DNA of 64,000 bases from Tenodera sinensis (GCA_030765045.1 CM060962.1:161392472-161456471), one strand, 5' to 3'; positions 23,989 through 35,868 are shown, numbered from the stretch's first letter. Notes: generated by a model from the letters alone, not told the origin. Made by a program: numbers and translations.

Positions 23989-24799
23989 CAGGGTTGCCAA
24001 CCCGTATGATAATTATGGGGGCATACGATAATTTTAATGTTTGTACTCATGGTAACCAACCCGTACGATAATTATGGGGGTGTACGATAATTTGAATGTT
24101 GATAGTTCGATACAGGCGAAATATCATTTTCACTGCCTCATAGCCTGTCTCCACCACTCTAAGACAACGATTCCATATCCTACTAATCCTCTTCTCCTTT
24201 ATCCTCTTATCAACAGTAATATTCCGTGTGAAATAAAGAACAGGCCTGAACCTGACAATTTCTGGAGTGTTGTTAAACACATGTGTTACCTAGGTGGAAA
24301 TACTGATTTCAAAGAACTGCTGGAGTTTGCATTGTCAGTGATTTCGTTGCCCCACAAAAATGCTTCTTGTGGAACACTTTTTTCTAAACTGGGCTTAATA
24401 AAAACCAAAATTAGAAACAGATGGGCACTAGACGCGATAAATGGACTTATTCATCTCAGCTTACGAAAGAATGTGGTAGGTCCGAAAATCTGCAAGTTAC
24501 CAAGATGTTAAAGTTTATCTCAGCAATAAATTTGTATAATACTGCAATAGTTGAGGAAGATGATGAACTTTCAGATGAATAGTACAAGAAACATAAGTGC
24601 TAAAGTTGTCATACTGGTTGAGGTCATCAACCTTGTAAGTGGACACCATAAAGATCAATACTATTACATTTTCATAAGTGTTGTGCTGATATTTTCATTG
24701 TTGTAGCATTTGGTTTATGATGTACGATAATTTTGAATCCAAATCTATAATTTTGAGTGGCCAGTACGATAATTTTACTTTTAAAAGTTGGCAACCCTG
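23989..24799 (+). mobile_element. hAT element, internally deleted, hATC domain open
   Basis: Perfect 13-bp terminal inverted repeats (CAGGGTTGCCAAC) and a perfect 8-bp duplication CCTTGCAC at 23981-23988 and 24800-24807 define it. A 145-codon frame at 24074-24511 holds FWSVVKHMCYLGG…LLEFALSVISLPHKNASC and SKLGLIKTKIRNR, the conserved C-terminal dimerisation region of hAT transposases. The BED finger and catalytic core are deleted, so it is non-autonomous. Subterminal ACGATAATT motifs recur near both ends. Confidence 0.93.
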
Positions 24800-24866
24800 C
24801 CTTGCACCTACAAGGAAATAAGCAATAAAATAATTTGTACAAATGTTTATTTCAACTAACACGAAG

Positions 24867-24923
24867 GTGAGTGAGTGAATGTGTAGGGTGTAACGGCCTG
24901 TCGATAACGAGCTCATTTGGGCC
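24867..24923 (-). mobile_element. Mini-SINE copy with ACTC-type tail
   Basis: A 57-bp insertion flanked by the 9-bp duplication AACACGAAG (24858-24866, 24924-24932). It contains the core shared with 48927-49039, 38056-38105 and 63925-63979 (…GGCCTGTCGAT…CTCATTTGGG) and a GTGAGTGAGTGA end. Confidence 0.75.
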
Positions 24924-25313
24924 AACACGAAGAAGATATAGGAATAAGAGTTTGTAAGAATGGTTAGTACGAGAGTAGAGAAAGTCATGTGAGTGCAACA
25001 CATCAGATTTTTGGAATTACAGTTTATGTTATAATGTTATGATATAGTTAGTAGATTTTAATAAGTATAAAAATGTATAAATACAAAAATATAAAATATA
25101 AACATAATAATAGTTACATTATTTCACATTTTCAGTCTAAAAGTTGAAATTATAAGCTGTTAAGCCTTTCTAACAAACGCTAAGCACACAGTAATATTAC
25201 TACAGTACGTACATTACGAAAAATATTCAAAACATAAAATTTTGAATTGCAAAAAATTCTGATGTGGTATGCGAAAACAGATTTCAGTTTTGCAATCTGT
25301 GTGAAAATGTGAT

Positions 25314-25640
25314 TCAGTAATGCTCATTCATTTCAAAAAAATGAAATCCATGCAGAACGGTGTAATCTCTCTTTTGGATTTCCTTCTGCTTAATATCTAT
25401 GTGATGAGTACCATCACCATCAGCTAGGCAATGAACTTCTTTGTACATTTTCATTCCAGTTTCCCGTACTGCATTTGTCAAGACGGATCTTACAGTGTTG
25501 TATCTCTTAATTATAGGAAGTTCTCCCTCAGGACATTTTATAAAAATACTTGGGGAAGGGAGATGCTCACCAGAGTATCTGCAGTGGTTTGTGCTTGAAG
25601 ACCATTTTGGGAATACTGCAAACTGAAGATTACACTGCAT
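25314..25640 (-). pseudogene. Fragment of an unidentified mobile-element protein
   Basis: The frame contains YNTVRSVLTNAVRETG and MYKEVHCLADGDGTHHIDI, which recalls a motif (…VRS…EVYEEVHC…DGSNRRADI…) seen in arthropod predicted proteins linked to retroelements. Upstream on the minus strand (25650-26000) further short readable pieces such as KGVELFSEATVVNTW lie between stops. I cannot name the family with confidence. Confidence 0.35.
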
Positions 25641-26515
25641 TCATTTTAAGCATGCCTCTCTATTCCTTGTATTAATTAACCAAGTGTTTACGACTGTAGC
25701 TTCTGAGAACAGTTCCACTCCTTTTCCTTTATGTGGATAGGAACACAAAGCCTTATATTCTTTACCATGTAAGGCCTTTCTCAGCTATCCAACTGTTTCA
25801 AAAGTCACATGATTCTAGTCGTAGAGCAGAAATGCTGTGGTTTGTGAGCACTTCTTAACTCTGCACCACAATGACATGTGGATTCTTTAGCGACTGTAGC
25901 TTGGTGTGAATATTCAGCTGCTGAAGATACATTTCCCAAGAAGTTTTCAATATTGAAAGTTCCTTTACATTTATGAGGGTTATAATCATAGAATTTGGAG
26001 TGCCACTAGGTAGTTAAAGAATCTCTTTCACAGAAATGCAAATCATTTGGTTTACTTTTAATAGAAAACAGTTAGGGATATTGTTAACAGTGGCAAGATG
26101 GTCCAATAAACTTATTTAAGACAACTTTAGCAGAGGCTGCAATAGATGTGCCCAGCATGTCCAGATTATTTTTAAGTTTAGCCAAAATGTTGCCAGAATT
26201 AAACATTAAGAATTTACTAAAAGGTACTAATTTACCAGGATACACAGTATTTTGTATTGGGTGAGAGGGAGGTTATCTCCCATGTTTATACTTTAAGCAT
26301 CACATCATAGTACACCTGACTTATTATGACTTAGAACTCTGACATACGAGTGCAACACTGCAAATGTTTAGACTGCTATGTTTCTAAAAACAAAATTAAA
26401 TTGGTTTATATCTGACTGCTACTTTCTGATCTTTTGGAAGTTAATTGCTGTGTAGTTTGTATAATTTGCTCAAACACTTTAATTATCAAAATTTCTAGAT
26501 TTTGTGTTCACCCAA
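25641..26515. other. Degraded sequence, possibly the rest of the element at 25314
   Basis: Only broken reading frames on the minus strand were seen. No ends, tails or duplications were found. Confidence 0.3.
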
Positions 26516-27776
26516 AAATGAGTTTCACTAGAGAACAGTTCTGGGCAATTACTTTTTATGATCTTAATCCCCAAACAATATGAAGATCGGCTTAGAGATG
26601 AATTTGGCAAAGAAGCCCTGTCTAAGGCAATAACTTACAACTGGCACAGTGAATTCAAGAGACTTTTTTTTTTTTTTTTAAGTAATGAATTTCTTGAAGG
26701 ACACCCAAAAACTGCTATTGTTGAATAAAATATTGCCACTCTTCAAGCATTGCTTGAACAGGGTCAACGGACATCTTGTGAATTTGTTCAGGCGACATTA
26801 GGAATTGATATGAGTCAAATCTAGTGATGGGAAAGTACCACCATTTCTCTGTATTTAATACCAATATTGATTTTTAAGCACTGATACTTGATTCTTACTT
26901 TATAAAAGTCTGTAAAGGCAATAGACTGTTCTTTGACTTACGTTCTCATTAGCAGTTTTCGGTAAAGTGTACTCATCCTACACTTCAACTTAAGCTAATA
27001 AGCATGTATACTTTGCTCAGAGTCTTATAGACAGTGCAAGGTGGAGATGTAACATTCCACTGTCTCAAAAGACTCTGAACAAAGTATACACAATTTTGTT
27101 TTTGTTCATTTTCAGATGTTGTTGTACCCTGTTTTGAAAGTGACAAACTTGTACATTGCTCTTTCAATAGTTCACTTGGAGTATGAATGTTATATGCCTC
27201 TTTAAATCTGTTATATTGTCCGACTAACCACTGCATGAAAATGCTCTTCCATATATTTTACATGCTGCTTTCCTGTTACTGGTACAGTCTACTTCAAAAG
27301 AGTTTCACACTTCTCTCATGTTTTATTCAATATCACTGTTGTACATTGGCAAACCAAAATATTTATGGAAATTAGTCATGCGGCATACCTATAAGGTATG
27401 GTTGTGACCCCAATTTGACCTGTGAAACACAAACAGTTATAAGGAAAGAATAAATATTTTCATGACCGTGCTCTCATGTTTTAAGTTCTGATTTGTTTCT
27501 GTTGGATTCATAGATTTTAGTCACTGAAGTATGTAAATGTAATGGCCAAGAGTGTCACCAAGCCATACTATTGCACAGATGTGATTTAGTGCATCAGCTA
27601 AATCAGCTTCATTATCATCTCAGTAAATGCTGCATGTTACCTCTACTCTTTCTCCCACTGTTTTGCATGTTTTCATTTAGACACATAAGTCTATGGAATG
27701 TTGCATTCATTCACTCCCAGGAAACACAGTCAAGGTCCGCCTAGAACTGTTATCCAGCAACTCTTTGGGGACATGT

Positions 27777-29799
27777 ATGTGGCTTTCATGTAACTGTTTT
27801 CTTAACGGGCACCAGTTTTACAATGTGGCAGTTACATCACCTGACTTAAACCCCCATTTTGCAAGGGGAACCACACCTATCGTTGGTCAACGGGTCCATC
27901 GGACCTAGCCGGGAGGACTAAAGTAACATGAGTGTGAAAAGTAACATGCTTAAGTGGATAACTCAGTTTATTTCACAAAGATTTTGTGCCACAAAATATA
28001 ATACATACATTTCCAAATATAAACAAACACACCGAGGACCTCCACAAGGTGCTGTTCTGAGCACAACACTCTTTAACATATATATATAAATGACCTTCCA
28101 TCAATAATAAAAACTTTAGAAACCAAAATTGCTTTATTTGCTGACGATGTAGTCATTTGGACTTCTGGCTCTCCAAAAAAACCTGAATTAATTAAAGACA
28201 GAATAGAAACAGCCCTAAACAAAGTACATGAATGGAGCTCCAAAAACCTCATGACTATCAATGTGGAAAAAACAAATTATGAATTATTTACACTAAAATA
28301 CAAACCAGTTAATATTAGCATAAATTATAATGGTAAACCACTCAAAGCAGTTGATGATGCCAAATACTTAGGCATCACTTTCGACAGAAAGCTAAGTTGG
28401 AAAAAACATATAACAAACATCTCAGAAAAGGTTGAAAAGAAATTGCAAATCCTGAAAAGGTTAGCTGGTGCTAAATGGGGCTGCTCAAGGAGAGTCCTTA
28501 ACACAACATACAAAATGTATATTAAACCAAACCTCTTGTACTGTTCTGAAGCTTTAATAACAGCAGCAAATGCTAACATCAATAAACTTGAACAAATACA
28601 AAATCAGGCTCTTCGCCTAATCACTGGAGCAGTTAAATCCACACCTATTGATGCCATGCTTGCCTTAACACGGACCCCATCAATAACAACAAAAATAGAA
28701 GAACAAGCATTGCTCCAGCACGAGAAAATGTTACGACTGCCAAACTCTAAATGGACAGAAGAGAACCTCCCCCCTTCAATCCTTAAAACTCATAGTAGTT
28801 TCCTAGAAAAGGTAACACAGATTAAATCCAAATTGAACATTCCTAACACCAGAGAAAATCTACTTATAAGAGAAAATCCATTGGAATTATTGCAACCTAC
28901 CTTCAATTTGGAATTAATAGAGGAAATAAGTAAATCAGACACACCAAAAGAAATACAACAACTTCTAGCTCTGGAAACAATCAATACTAGGTATCCCACA
29001 GAAGAATGGCTGCACATATATACTGATGGATCCTCGAAGGAAAACCTTACTGGAGCTGGAGTTACATGTTCACATTTTTCCTTTTATCATTCTGTTGGCA
29101 GAGACACAACAAATTATGATGGAGAAATAGAGGCTATATTAATTGCTCTCCGACAATTATTAAATCTTCCCTTAAATAAATTTAACAAGGCAGTAATTCT
29201 TGCACATTCTAAAGCTGCAATTCAGGGAATATGTTCAAATACTACAAAGAAGTCAACAAAAATTAGAGAATGCTACAAAATGTTAACACAACTCCAAAAA
29301 GTTAATAAGACTGTTCATCTCCAATGGATTCCAGCACACTGTGGAGTCATGGGGAACGAAGCTGCAGACTCACTTGCAAAGAAAGGCACAACAATAAAAC
29401 AAAAGTCTAAATTCAATTTCTCATATTCCTCAATAAAACGCTTGATCATTAAAAATTTTTGTCATTCATACCTACAAGAAATAGAAACAAATGCCAAAGA
29501 TAAAAAATGGATTACACTACTTTCCAATCCAGATATAATCCCCCAGAGACCAAGAAAAACAGCTGTTGCAGCCTTCCGACTATTGACAAATCATGACTGC
29601 TTGGCAAGTCATCTCTACAGAATAGGTATCTCAGCCTCACCAATATGTGTCCTGTGTAACGATCCAGCAGAAATGAATGAAGAACACTTGAAGACCTGTG
29701 AAGCATTAAGATCAGAAGAAACTACAGTTCAAAAGTATTGGAAAGCACGAATGCTAATGGCTTCATTGCCAGATGCAAGGCACTAGAAAACAACAACAA
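27777..29799 (+). mobile_element. Family A LINE copy A2, 5'-inverted (twin-priming type)
   Basis: The left part (27777-27922) is the reverse complement of the family A 5' leader, corresponding to 57985-58121 of the intact copy. After about 9 filler bases the element continues in the sense direction from the RT region (matching from 60030) to the (AAC)n tail. A perfect 16-bp duplication CTCTTTGGGGACATGT at 27761-27776 and 29800-29815 flanks the whole. About 1.9 kb of the element between the two parts is absent. An extra TA near 28082 shifts the RT frame. Confidence 0.95.
28251..29786 (+). pseudogene. RT C-terminal part and RNase H of copy A2
   Basis: A 511-codon open frame starts after the RT active site because of the TA insertion near 28082. 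It covers the KYLGITFDRKLSW motif, the thumb/linker that is deleted in copy A1, RNase H and the CCHC end. The RNase H motif LSDSKA of the intact copy reads LAHSKA here, so one of the four metal-binding acidic residues is lost. It cannot encode a working element. Confidence 0.9.
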
Positions 29800-30252
29800 C
29801 TCTTTGGGGACATGTGTGAGGCAATAATGTGAAATCTTAACTCCTTTATTCCCCATCTAGCTTAAAGTTAAATGCAACAACTTTCAATAATGCAAGATTT
29901 AAAAGGTTTAAAATACTGAATGTTTATCTCGAAGTATTAGAAATACTACGATACCAGCGAGTATCAAGGTACTGACTGTATCGAGGTCCCATCCCCAGTC
30001 GAATCCACAATATTTTACATCAACATTTAGATGTGAGAAAATTTTGTTGTCTATGGATTCCACATAAAATGACTCCTGATCAAGAACTACAACACGCTGA
30101 TTGGTGCAGAAAAATGCTGGACAAATTCCAAGGCAGCACTTCAAATTTGGTTTGGAATATTATTACTGGTATTGCTAATGTATGATCCTGGAAAGAAAAG
30201 TCAGTGGGCTCAATTGGTCTTTTGAAAAGAACCTAAGCCTACAAAAACTTAA

Positions 30253-30727
30253 CCCCTTCAGTTCCGGTGTCCATGATCATGGACATAGGCATTTTTTTCC
30301 TATTTGTACTAGTTTTAGCTGTTTTTATGCTATATTCTTGTTATACTGTCTGTCACCAATTAAACATACGTATTTGGGACGTATTTGAATTGTAGTGGGT
30401 TTTTTTTTTTTTTATTATAAAGAAAAGATGCAAAATCCATGTAACTGCAGTCAAATGATACCCCGTCATCATCCACGCGTGCCATCACACCAATTATTTT
30501 ACAAGGGCCCTCCCCGTCCTTTACCACAGGCACATTTGACTGCAGTTACCAAGACTCGAACTCATGACCTATGGCTTTGAGTGCGTGGCCAGTGCACTAC
30601 GTGTTGCCTCAACGATCATGGCTATTCAAGCCAGCAGGCTGAAGGTGTCCCAGACCGCCTAATCTAAACCGGTTTCGAATTAGAGGAAGAACGGCATAAG
30701 TAGCAAAATCACTCGGTACTGAAGGGG
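30253..30727. mobile_element. piggyBac-like MITE (TTAA target)
   Basis: Flanked by TTAA on both sides (30249-30252, 30728-30731), with ends CCCCTTCAGTTCCGG and GGTACTGAAGGGG that are inverted copies with one mismatch. No transposase inside. It contains a T-rich run at 30399 and, near 30535-30615 on the minus strand, a tRNA-like unit with B-box AGTTCGAGTC, so a SINE seems to have landed in it or been captured. Confidence 0.83.
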
Positions 30728-31194
30728 TTAATTTGCAGTGCTGCTAAGAACACTGTTGATAGTTTTTTTTTTATTTTTAAACAGGCCATATTGGTACTAC
30801 AGGATTAGAAGATTGACTTACCGTTACTATATAAGGTTCATAAATGTCTGTTTACTGCAAATTTTTGGTAAAGTTAGTGAAAAACTCCCAAAAGGAAATA
30901 TAATTTTACATCAAGACAACACGTCACATACAGCAAAACTAACAAACAACTGAGTATCTAGATGCCCCCCACCATAGAGCCTTAACCTAGCACCTTGTGA
31001 TTTCTTTTTGTTTCCAAATATTAGAGATAAAATGCATAAAATCTCTTTTTCATTAGAAGAAGCAGTAGAACATAAAAACCTGGTTTTGGAAGTGCTTCAG
31101 GAAGAATGGCACTGTTTTAAGGACTGGTTTCATCAAATGCAAAATGTGTTGATGTTGAAGGGGAATATTTTGAAAAACAATAAAATAATTTAAA

Positions 31195-31619
31195 TTTTTT
31201 AAAACTAATCCTTGTTTGACTTTCTGCAAATTTTCAGTATCACCCTTGTAAAGTTGTAATACATTAAGAACAATTGTTACTCATGGAGATTAAATAGAGT
31301 GGCAAGATTATTTCTACACAATGCTGCATGTTTATTACTGCATAAGCTAGAATAAAATCTGTGTCATACGTCATCAGTGAAAGCCATGTGTTATACATAG
31401 CTTAAGGATTACAAGGCAATCACTACCACACATACAATGCTTCAACAATTGTTCTTGGTGGTATTTCAAGGTCAAAAGAAGTGTATTTTGTGGTGGTGTC
31501 TTTGGGGATGGTTTTACCAAGTCACATTAGTATTCTAGTGCATATGGCTGTGATGTAAACAGCAAAATACACAGGTGAACTCATTTTCACAATTTTCTAA
31601 ATATTCTGTGAGATTTCTA
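31195..31619. other. Sequence between mariner and LINE D, nothing recognised
   Basis: No coding or repeat signature was seen. Confidence 0.4.
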
Positions 31620-31988
31620 TAAATTGGTTCAGATCATACTTAACAAATCCAATCCAGAAAACCAGAATAAATGGTTATGACTCTGAACCAGGTGTTATTA
31701 CTGAAGGTGTCCCACAAGTTACTACACTCAGGCCTTTACTGTTTCTGATATTTATAAATGACTTGCCATATAATCTTAGCAAAGAATCAATAGCTGTGCT
31801 CTTTGCAGATGATACTAGTGCACTTATATCTGACAAGTTGCATCAGCAATTAAGAGATTCTGTCAATAAAACATTTGAACAGCTCAACATTTGATTTGAA
31901 GCAAATAAGCTATCATTAAATGATAAAACAAACTTTATTTATCTAGATAATAAAGTAGTCAGACTTACTGACACATCTACTTATTACT

Positions 31989-33833
31989 AAAGGCCGGAGG
32001 TGTGTGCGTTTTTCCATAGGTATGCTGGAGTACGGATCTAGCAGTGGAACTGAGCAGACGTATAGTGAAGGAAGCTCCTGTGGGCAAGGGTAAAAAGGAG
32101 TGAAGTGACATGGCAGCTAAAGAGCAGATAAACGAAACAGATTTAGTAAGAGATAAAGGACTGGCAGAGAGATTCAGACAAGAGTGGATGAAATACGATA
32201 GGGGAAACAAAGAAATGGATATGTTGAAATGGATACATTGAAACGGGAAATTCAATACTTAAAAAGAACACTGGAAAGAATGGAGGACAAAAGCAGAAAA
32301 TATAATGTAGTGATTTCAGGAGTTGAAAAAAAACATGGAGTGGGAGTATATCAGGATTTAAGAGATCTACTAGTGAACAAACTGGAAATACATCTGAGAG
32401 GCTATGAGATTTGTGATGCATTCAGAATCAGATAAATACCAGGGAAAAGAAATATTCTTGTGAAGTTCACAAACACGCAAACAGCTATGGAAGTAGGTAC
32501 TAAAACAGGTGAGAAAGTTGAGAGGACCAACTATTTACATCAACAAGGACTTCACATATGCACAAAGGGCAAAAATGAAGGAGCTAATTAATCAGAGACA
32601 ACAAGCAAGAAATGAAGGCAAGAGGGTAAATATTAAAAACTTTGAGCTGTATGCAGTTAACCAGGCAGCAGAGAGGAAGGAGGGACCAAGCGACAGGCAG
32701 AGGCAGGACCAGCAGTTATTGCACCAAGAAAAACAAGGCAACGACCAAGCATCAGCAAGAAATATCATAGAACAGACGACTACTCAGCAACTTGCAACAT
32801 TTGTGGTTTCAGTAACAGGTGCATCAAAGTCAAGGTTAAGGGTGAACAAAACGCAAGATGACAAAATGGTAGGATGTGGCATGCGAAAGAAACAGGGAAA
32901 AGAGCCAAGGTAGGGGATGACAACACTGGACAGTAAGGAGCACAGAGAAGGAGCGATATCAGTGAGGGTGAGGGGGATAGGGAGAACTAGTCAGGAGAAA
33001 AAGAAAGGACTATTTCGCCAAGAGTAACAAGGCTTAAAAAATGGTTGGGTAATCCATAAATGAGGAGTAGAGGGTTTTTATACATGGTGAAAGTGAAGTT
33101 ATATTGAAGTACTGAAATGAAAATTAATGAAGTGTACGATGTAAACTGATGAATAAAAGTTATGAGTGAAGCTGATAAGAAAAGTTGAGAAAGAGGAAAA
33201 GGAATAGTGTGGGAGATGAAAGAAAAACAGAAATAAAAATTTAAGGGTGAGAGAAGGATAAGATCAGTAAAAGGAAAATGTGTAAATTGGAGAAAGGGGA
33301 AGGGTTACCATACACAATATAACCAGGGTGTTCAAGCTGTATGGGACCCTAGAATAAATTCTACGTAATCCAAATAGAGGCAAGTTGTAACATGTGTAAT
33401 GTTTATGTAAACAAATGAAGTTAATATAAATAAATAAATTCATTCATTCATAGGTATACTGCACTTGGACTTTGCTGTTATTGCTCGTGCATGTAAACAA
33501 CTGCAGGTAGGTAGTCTGACCATGAAAGCTGTCTCACTGCAGACAACCTACGAGCATCATATGAACACTAAAGAACACTATCACTCCACATCTGCAGCTC
33601 ACTGCGAGAAGAAACAAAACAGTCGCGTTATAGTACACCTTGACCTTGCTTCTGCATACACTTGCAAGGCAATGCTTCACTATTTTGCAGAGTACTACAT
33701 TACCTTGTTTTCGAATCTTGCTTCTAGTGGCAATTGTTTGCACATTTGATGGCCGTGCTGTACTTCTGACGTCATTCATACTCTGCGTCCAGCTAACCTG
33801 TATCGCATGCGAGCGCACGTCCCTCCAGCCTTT
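31989..33833. mobile_element. MITE with GC-rich inverted ends inside LINE D
   Basis: Ends AAAGGCCGGAGG and CCTCCAGCCTTT are inverted with one mismatch. A perfect 10-bp duplication ACTTATTACT (31979-31988, 33834-33843) flanks it. Without the LINE it contains, the element is about 410 bp and has no coding capacity. The duplication length suggests a Mutator-like source, but that is only a guess. Confidence 0.8.
32028..33448 (+). mobile_element. ORF1-only LINE derivative E
   Basis: It is flanked by a 13-bp duplication CATAGGTATGCTG/CATAGGTATACTG (32015-32027, 33449-33461). From an ATG at 32110 it encodes pieces of an ORF1-type protein: a basic coiled coil (LKREIQYLKRTLERMEDKSRKYN), VVISGVEKK…, a LRDLLVNKLEI…DAFRIR segment, LVKFTNTQTAMEVG and LRGPTIYINKDFTYAQRAKM. 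This is the usual order of coiled coil, RRM-like and C-terminal parts of LINE ORF1 proteins. No endonuclease or RT follows. The element ends in an A-rich stretch with TAAATAAATAAA and TTCATTCATTCA. It is an internally deleted, non-autonomous copy with both ends present. Confidence 0.8.
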
Positions 33834-34429
33834 ACTTATTACTTTATTCAATTCAAAACAAAGCATAAGCAAAGTAAATGAATCAACAATCAGATACAAC
33901 AATTATAGTTATAAGTAAAGTATCTGATACACAATTTCTAGGGCTCCAAAAAGATGAAGAGCTCAGCTGGAGAAAACAAATAAAAATAATAGCTCTGCTT
34001 GCTTTGCATTAAGAAACTTAAAGAATCTGCTTAACCAAAATGTTTTAAAAACAGCATATTTTGCCAACTTTCACTCTCTGTTGAGACATGGAATTATCTT
34101 CTCGGGTAACATACCACACAGCAGGCAAGTGTTTATATATAAAAAAGGGCCATATGTATTATTTGTGGCATTGGGTTACATCATTCATGAGGGCCATTAT
34201 TTAAAACCAAAACAATTTTTACTCTTGCTGGTGAATACATACATTCTCTAGTGAACTATCTTACAGATAATTATAACTTCACAACAAACCTTGCTGTGCA
34301 TGAGCATAGGGTAATATGCCTAGATCAGCAAATACAGTGTGTTTGTAGTTCGACCGGACCACCCCATGGTAGCAACAGACCGAGCTAGGAGTGATCATAA
34401 ATGACTGCAAGTAATGCATACAGAACACT

Positions 34430-35620
34430 AACTACTATACTAACTTACATTAGGCATATCTGCATCACAACAGAAGTTGAAATTGATGATCTTCAACGTG
34501 AACATATTCGTTATGTTTGAAAAAATTTGTGGTTTACTCACAAAAGTTCATGTTGACTGATTGCCTGTATTTCCTGATTTTGTACTTCAATTCTTTAAAC
34601 CTGTGTGGATTTGACGTGTACACTTTATTCTTTAATGTTCCCCATAAATTAAAATCACTAAGACTTTTAGCACAAGAGAGAACATTTCCAAGATCACCTT
34701 TTGTGGCAATGGAACTTCTGGAACTTAAGTCATACAAGGTGACTGTAGTTCATGCTTCACAACCACAAGATCCTGTAAGTAGGGTTAACTATTACAGTTG
34801 GTTTTTTCAGTCTGTTCATAATGACAACAGGGACCCACTTTTAATATTCTTCACTGATGAAATGTGATTTTATCTTCAAGGTTACACCTCTACTCACAAC
34901 AATTAATACTGGTTTACTCGAAAATTGCCATATTATTCATAAAGTTGATCACCACGCTGCAAAAGTAAGGGTTTGGTCCCCTGTGAATAGAATTATTGGT
35001 CTCATATTTTATGACATAAGAGTTGATTCATGGTTTATGTAAATTCTGGTTTAAATACCTTTTTTCCGTAACTAACAAGAAATGAAAGATTGTGTAGTTG
35101 ATTTCAGCTATAGTGCACACTGTTGGGAATCCTATGCATGGATTGTGAAGTGTGTATGGTGACAGAATAATTAGTCAAGGATTGTAGCCACCTCATTCCC
35201 CTGACCTATCTCCATATGATTTTTATTTATAGGGAATGTTAAAGAATAAAGTGTAAGTATCAAATTTGCACATGTTACAAGAATTGAAGGACAAAATCAT
35301 GAGAAAAGTACAGGCTATCAGTCAACATGAACTTTTGTAAGTAAACCAGAATTTTTTCAGGAATATAGAGTGTGTTAGTCATCAATTTCAACATCTGTTG
35401 CGATGTAAATAAGCCTAATGTAATTAAAGAAATTAAAGCTATTAACAGTGAAGCAACAAGATTCTAAAGTAAGAACAATTTAGAAACTAAAAACTTCACT
35501 TATCTTAGTAATGTTGCAAGTTCTTGGTGCAAAGCTGACTAAAGTTTCGAGTTGACTCCAACTCATTCTCAAAGCTTATGTTCTTACTTTAGAAGCCTAA
35601 TGTAAGTTAGTACAGTAGTT
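34430..35620 (+). mobile_element. Mariner/Tc1-like element T4 with 26-bp inverted ends
   Basis: The 26-base ends at 34430-34455 and 35595-35620 (inner part TACTAACTTACATTAGGC) are inverted with one mismatch. The body has a broken transposase: LKSYKVTVVHASQPQDPVSR, WFFQSVHNDNRDPLLIFFTDEM, a GYTSTHNN-like text and, near 35190, a HLIPLTYLHMIFIY text in place of the SPDLTP.DFYLW motif. It belongs to the same type as T1, T2 and T3. It is inactive. Confidence 0.75.
35462..35594. mobile_element. Small hairpin MITE at the right end of T4
   Basis: A 133-bp unit whose ends TTCTAAAGTAAGAACA and TGTTCTTACTTTAGAA are perfect inverted repeats. It sits directly beside the right terminal repeat of T4. A partial second copy of that terminal repeat (GCCTAATGTAA) lies before it near 35412, so it probably inserted into the T4 end. 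Confidence 0.7.
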
Positions 35621-35868
35621 GATGTTCCATACCCATGACTTGCCACTCCTATGCACACAACTCAGGCACAGAGCGTGCCAGTCCTCCCCCAGTCCAGTGC
35701 CACAGCAGATTGCATGCGATGGTGATTTACACTATTATAATGCAATAATGAACCAGATAGAGGTGAAAAAAGTTATTAGCATGGGTGTATTAACAGTAAT
35801 GATGCATGTTCCAAATTGTATCACACGTTCAATGTCCCTGTGCTTTGTTCGCAATGGGACCACACAAA

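Larger units (their letters stand above)
23278..25015 (-). repeat. Repeat R, copy R1 (carries a hAT and a mini-SINE)
   Basis: It is the reverse complement of 49603-50468 along its whole length. It starts at the TTTTACTTTCTCTACTGG end, and its other end is at the TGTTGCACTCACATGAC block near 25000. Two insertions with clean target duplications (23989-24799 and 24867-24923) lie within it. No credible coding frame: the 130-codon frame at 23350-23742 is not conserved in copy R2. Confidence 0.85.
26822..29997 (-). mobile_element. hAT-like element inside the mariner, itself holding LINE copy A2
   Basis: The ends TAGTGATGGGA and TCCCATCCCCA are inverted with one or two differences. The flanks show an 8-bp duplication GTCAAATC/GTCGAATC (26814-26821, 29998-30005), exactly where the mariner text is interrupted. 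Excluding the LINE, the element is about 1.1 kb. On the minus strand near 27230-27340 a KAACKIYGRAFSCSG…DLKRHI text resembles a BED-type zinc finger of hAT transposases, so the body is antisense and decayed. Confidence 0.78.
26518..31194 (+). pseudogene. Mariner transposase gene, split by two insertions
   Basis: Three separated segments read in order as a mariner transposase. At 26518-26821: MSFTREQFWAITFYD and the helix-turn-helix region, ending at GIDMSQI. At 29998-30250: ILHQHLDVRKFCCLWIPHKM and WCRKMLDKF. At 30732-31194: ILHQDNTSHTAKLTNN, LAPCDFFLFPNIRDKM and EEWHCFKDWFHQMQNVL…GNI. The gaps are a hAT element (26822-29997) and a piggyBac-like MITE (30253-30727). Stops and frameshifts are spread through all three parts, and the first catalytic Asp region near 30170 reads ITGIANV instead of a TGDE-type motif. 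This is an old inactive copy; its age exceeds that of both insertions. Confidence 0.88.
31620..34380 (+). mobile_element. Non-LTR retrotransposon D fragment (RT), interrupted
   Basis: The frame around 31680-31985 reads GVITEGVPQVTTLRPLLFLIFINDLP…VLFADDTSALIS, the palm region of a Jockey/CR1-type RT with the GVPQG motif changed to GVPQV. The text stops at TSTYY at 31988 and resumes after 33834 with FIQFKTKHKQSK and TQFLGLQKDEELSWRKQ, the block that normally follows. The interruption is a MITE that holds another LINE. Stops and the altered GVPQG motif show it is dead. Its 3' end near 34380 is not sharply defined. Confidence 0.8.
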
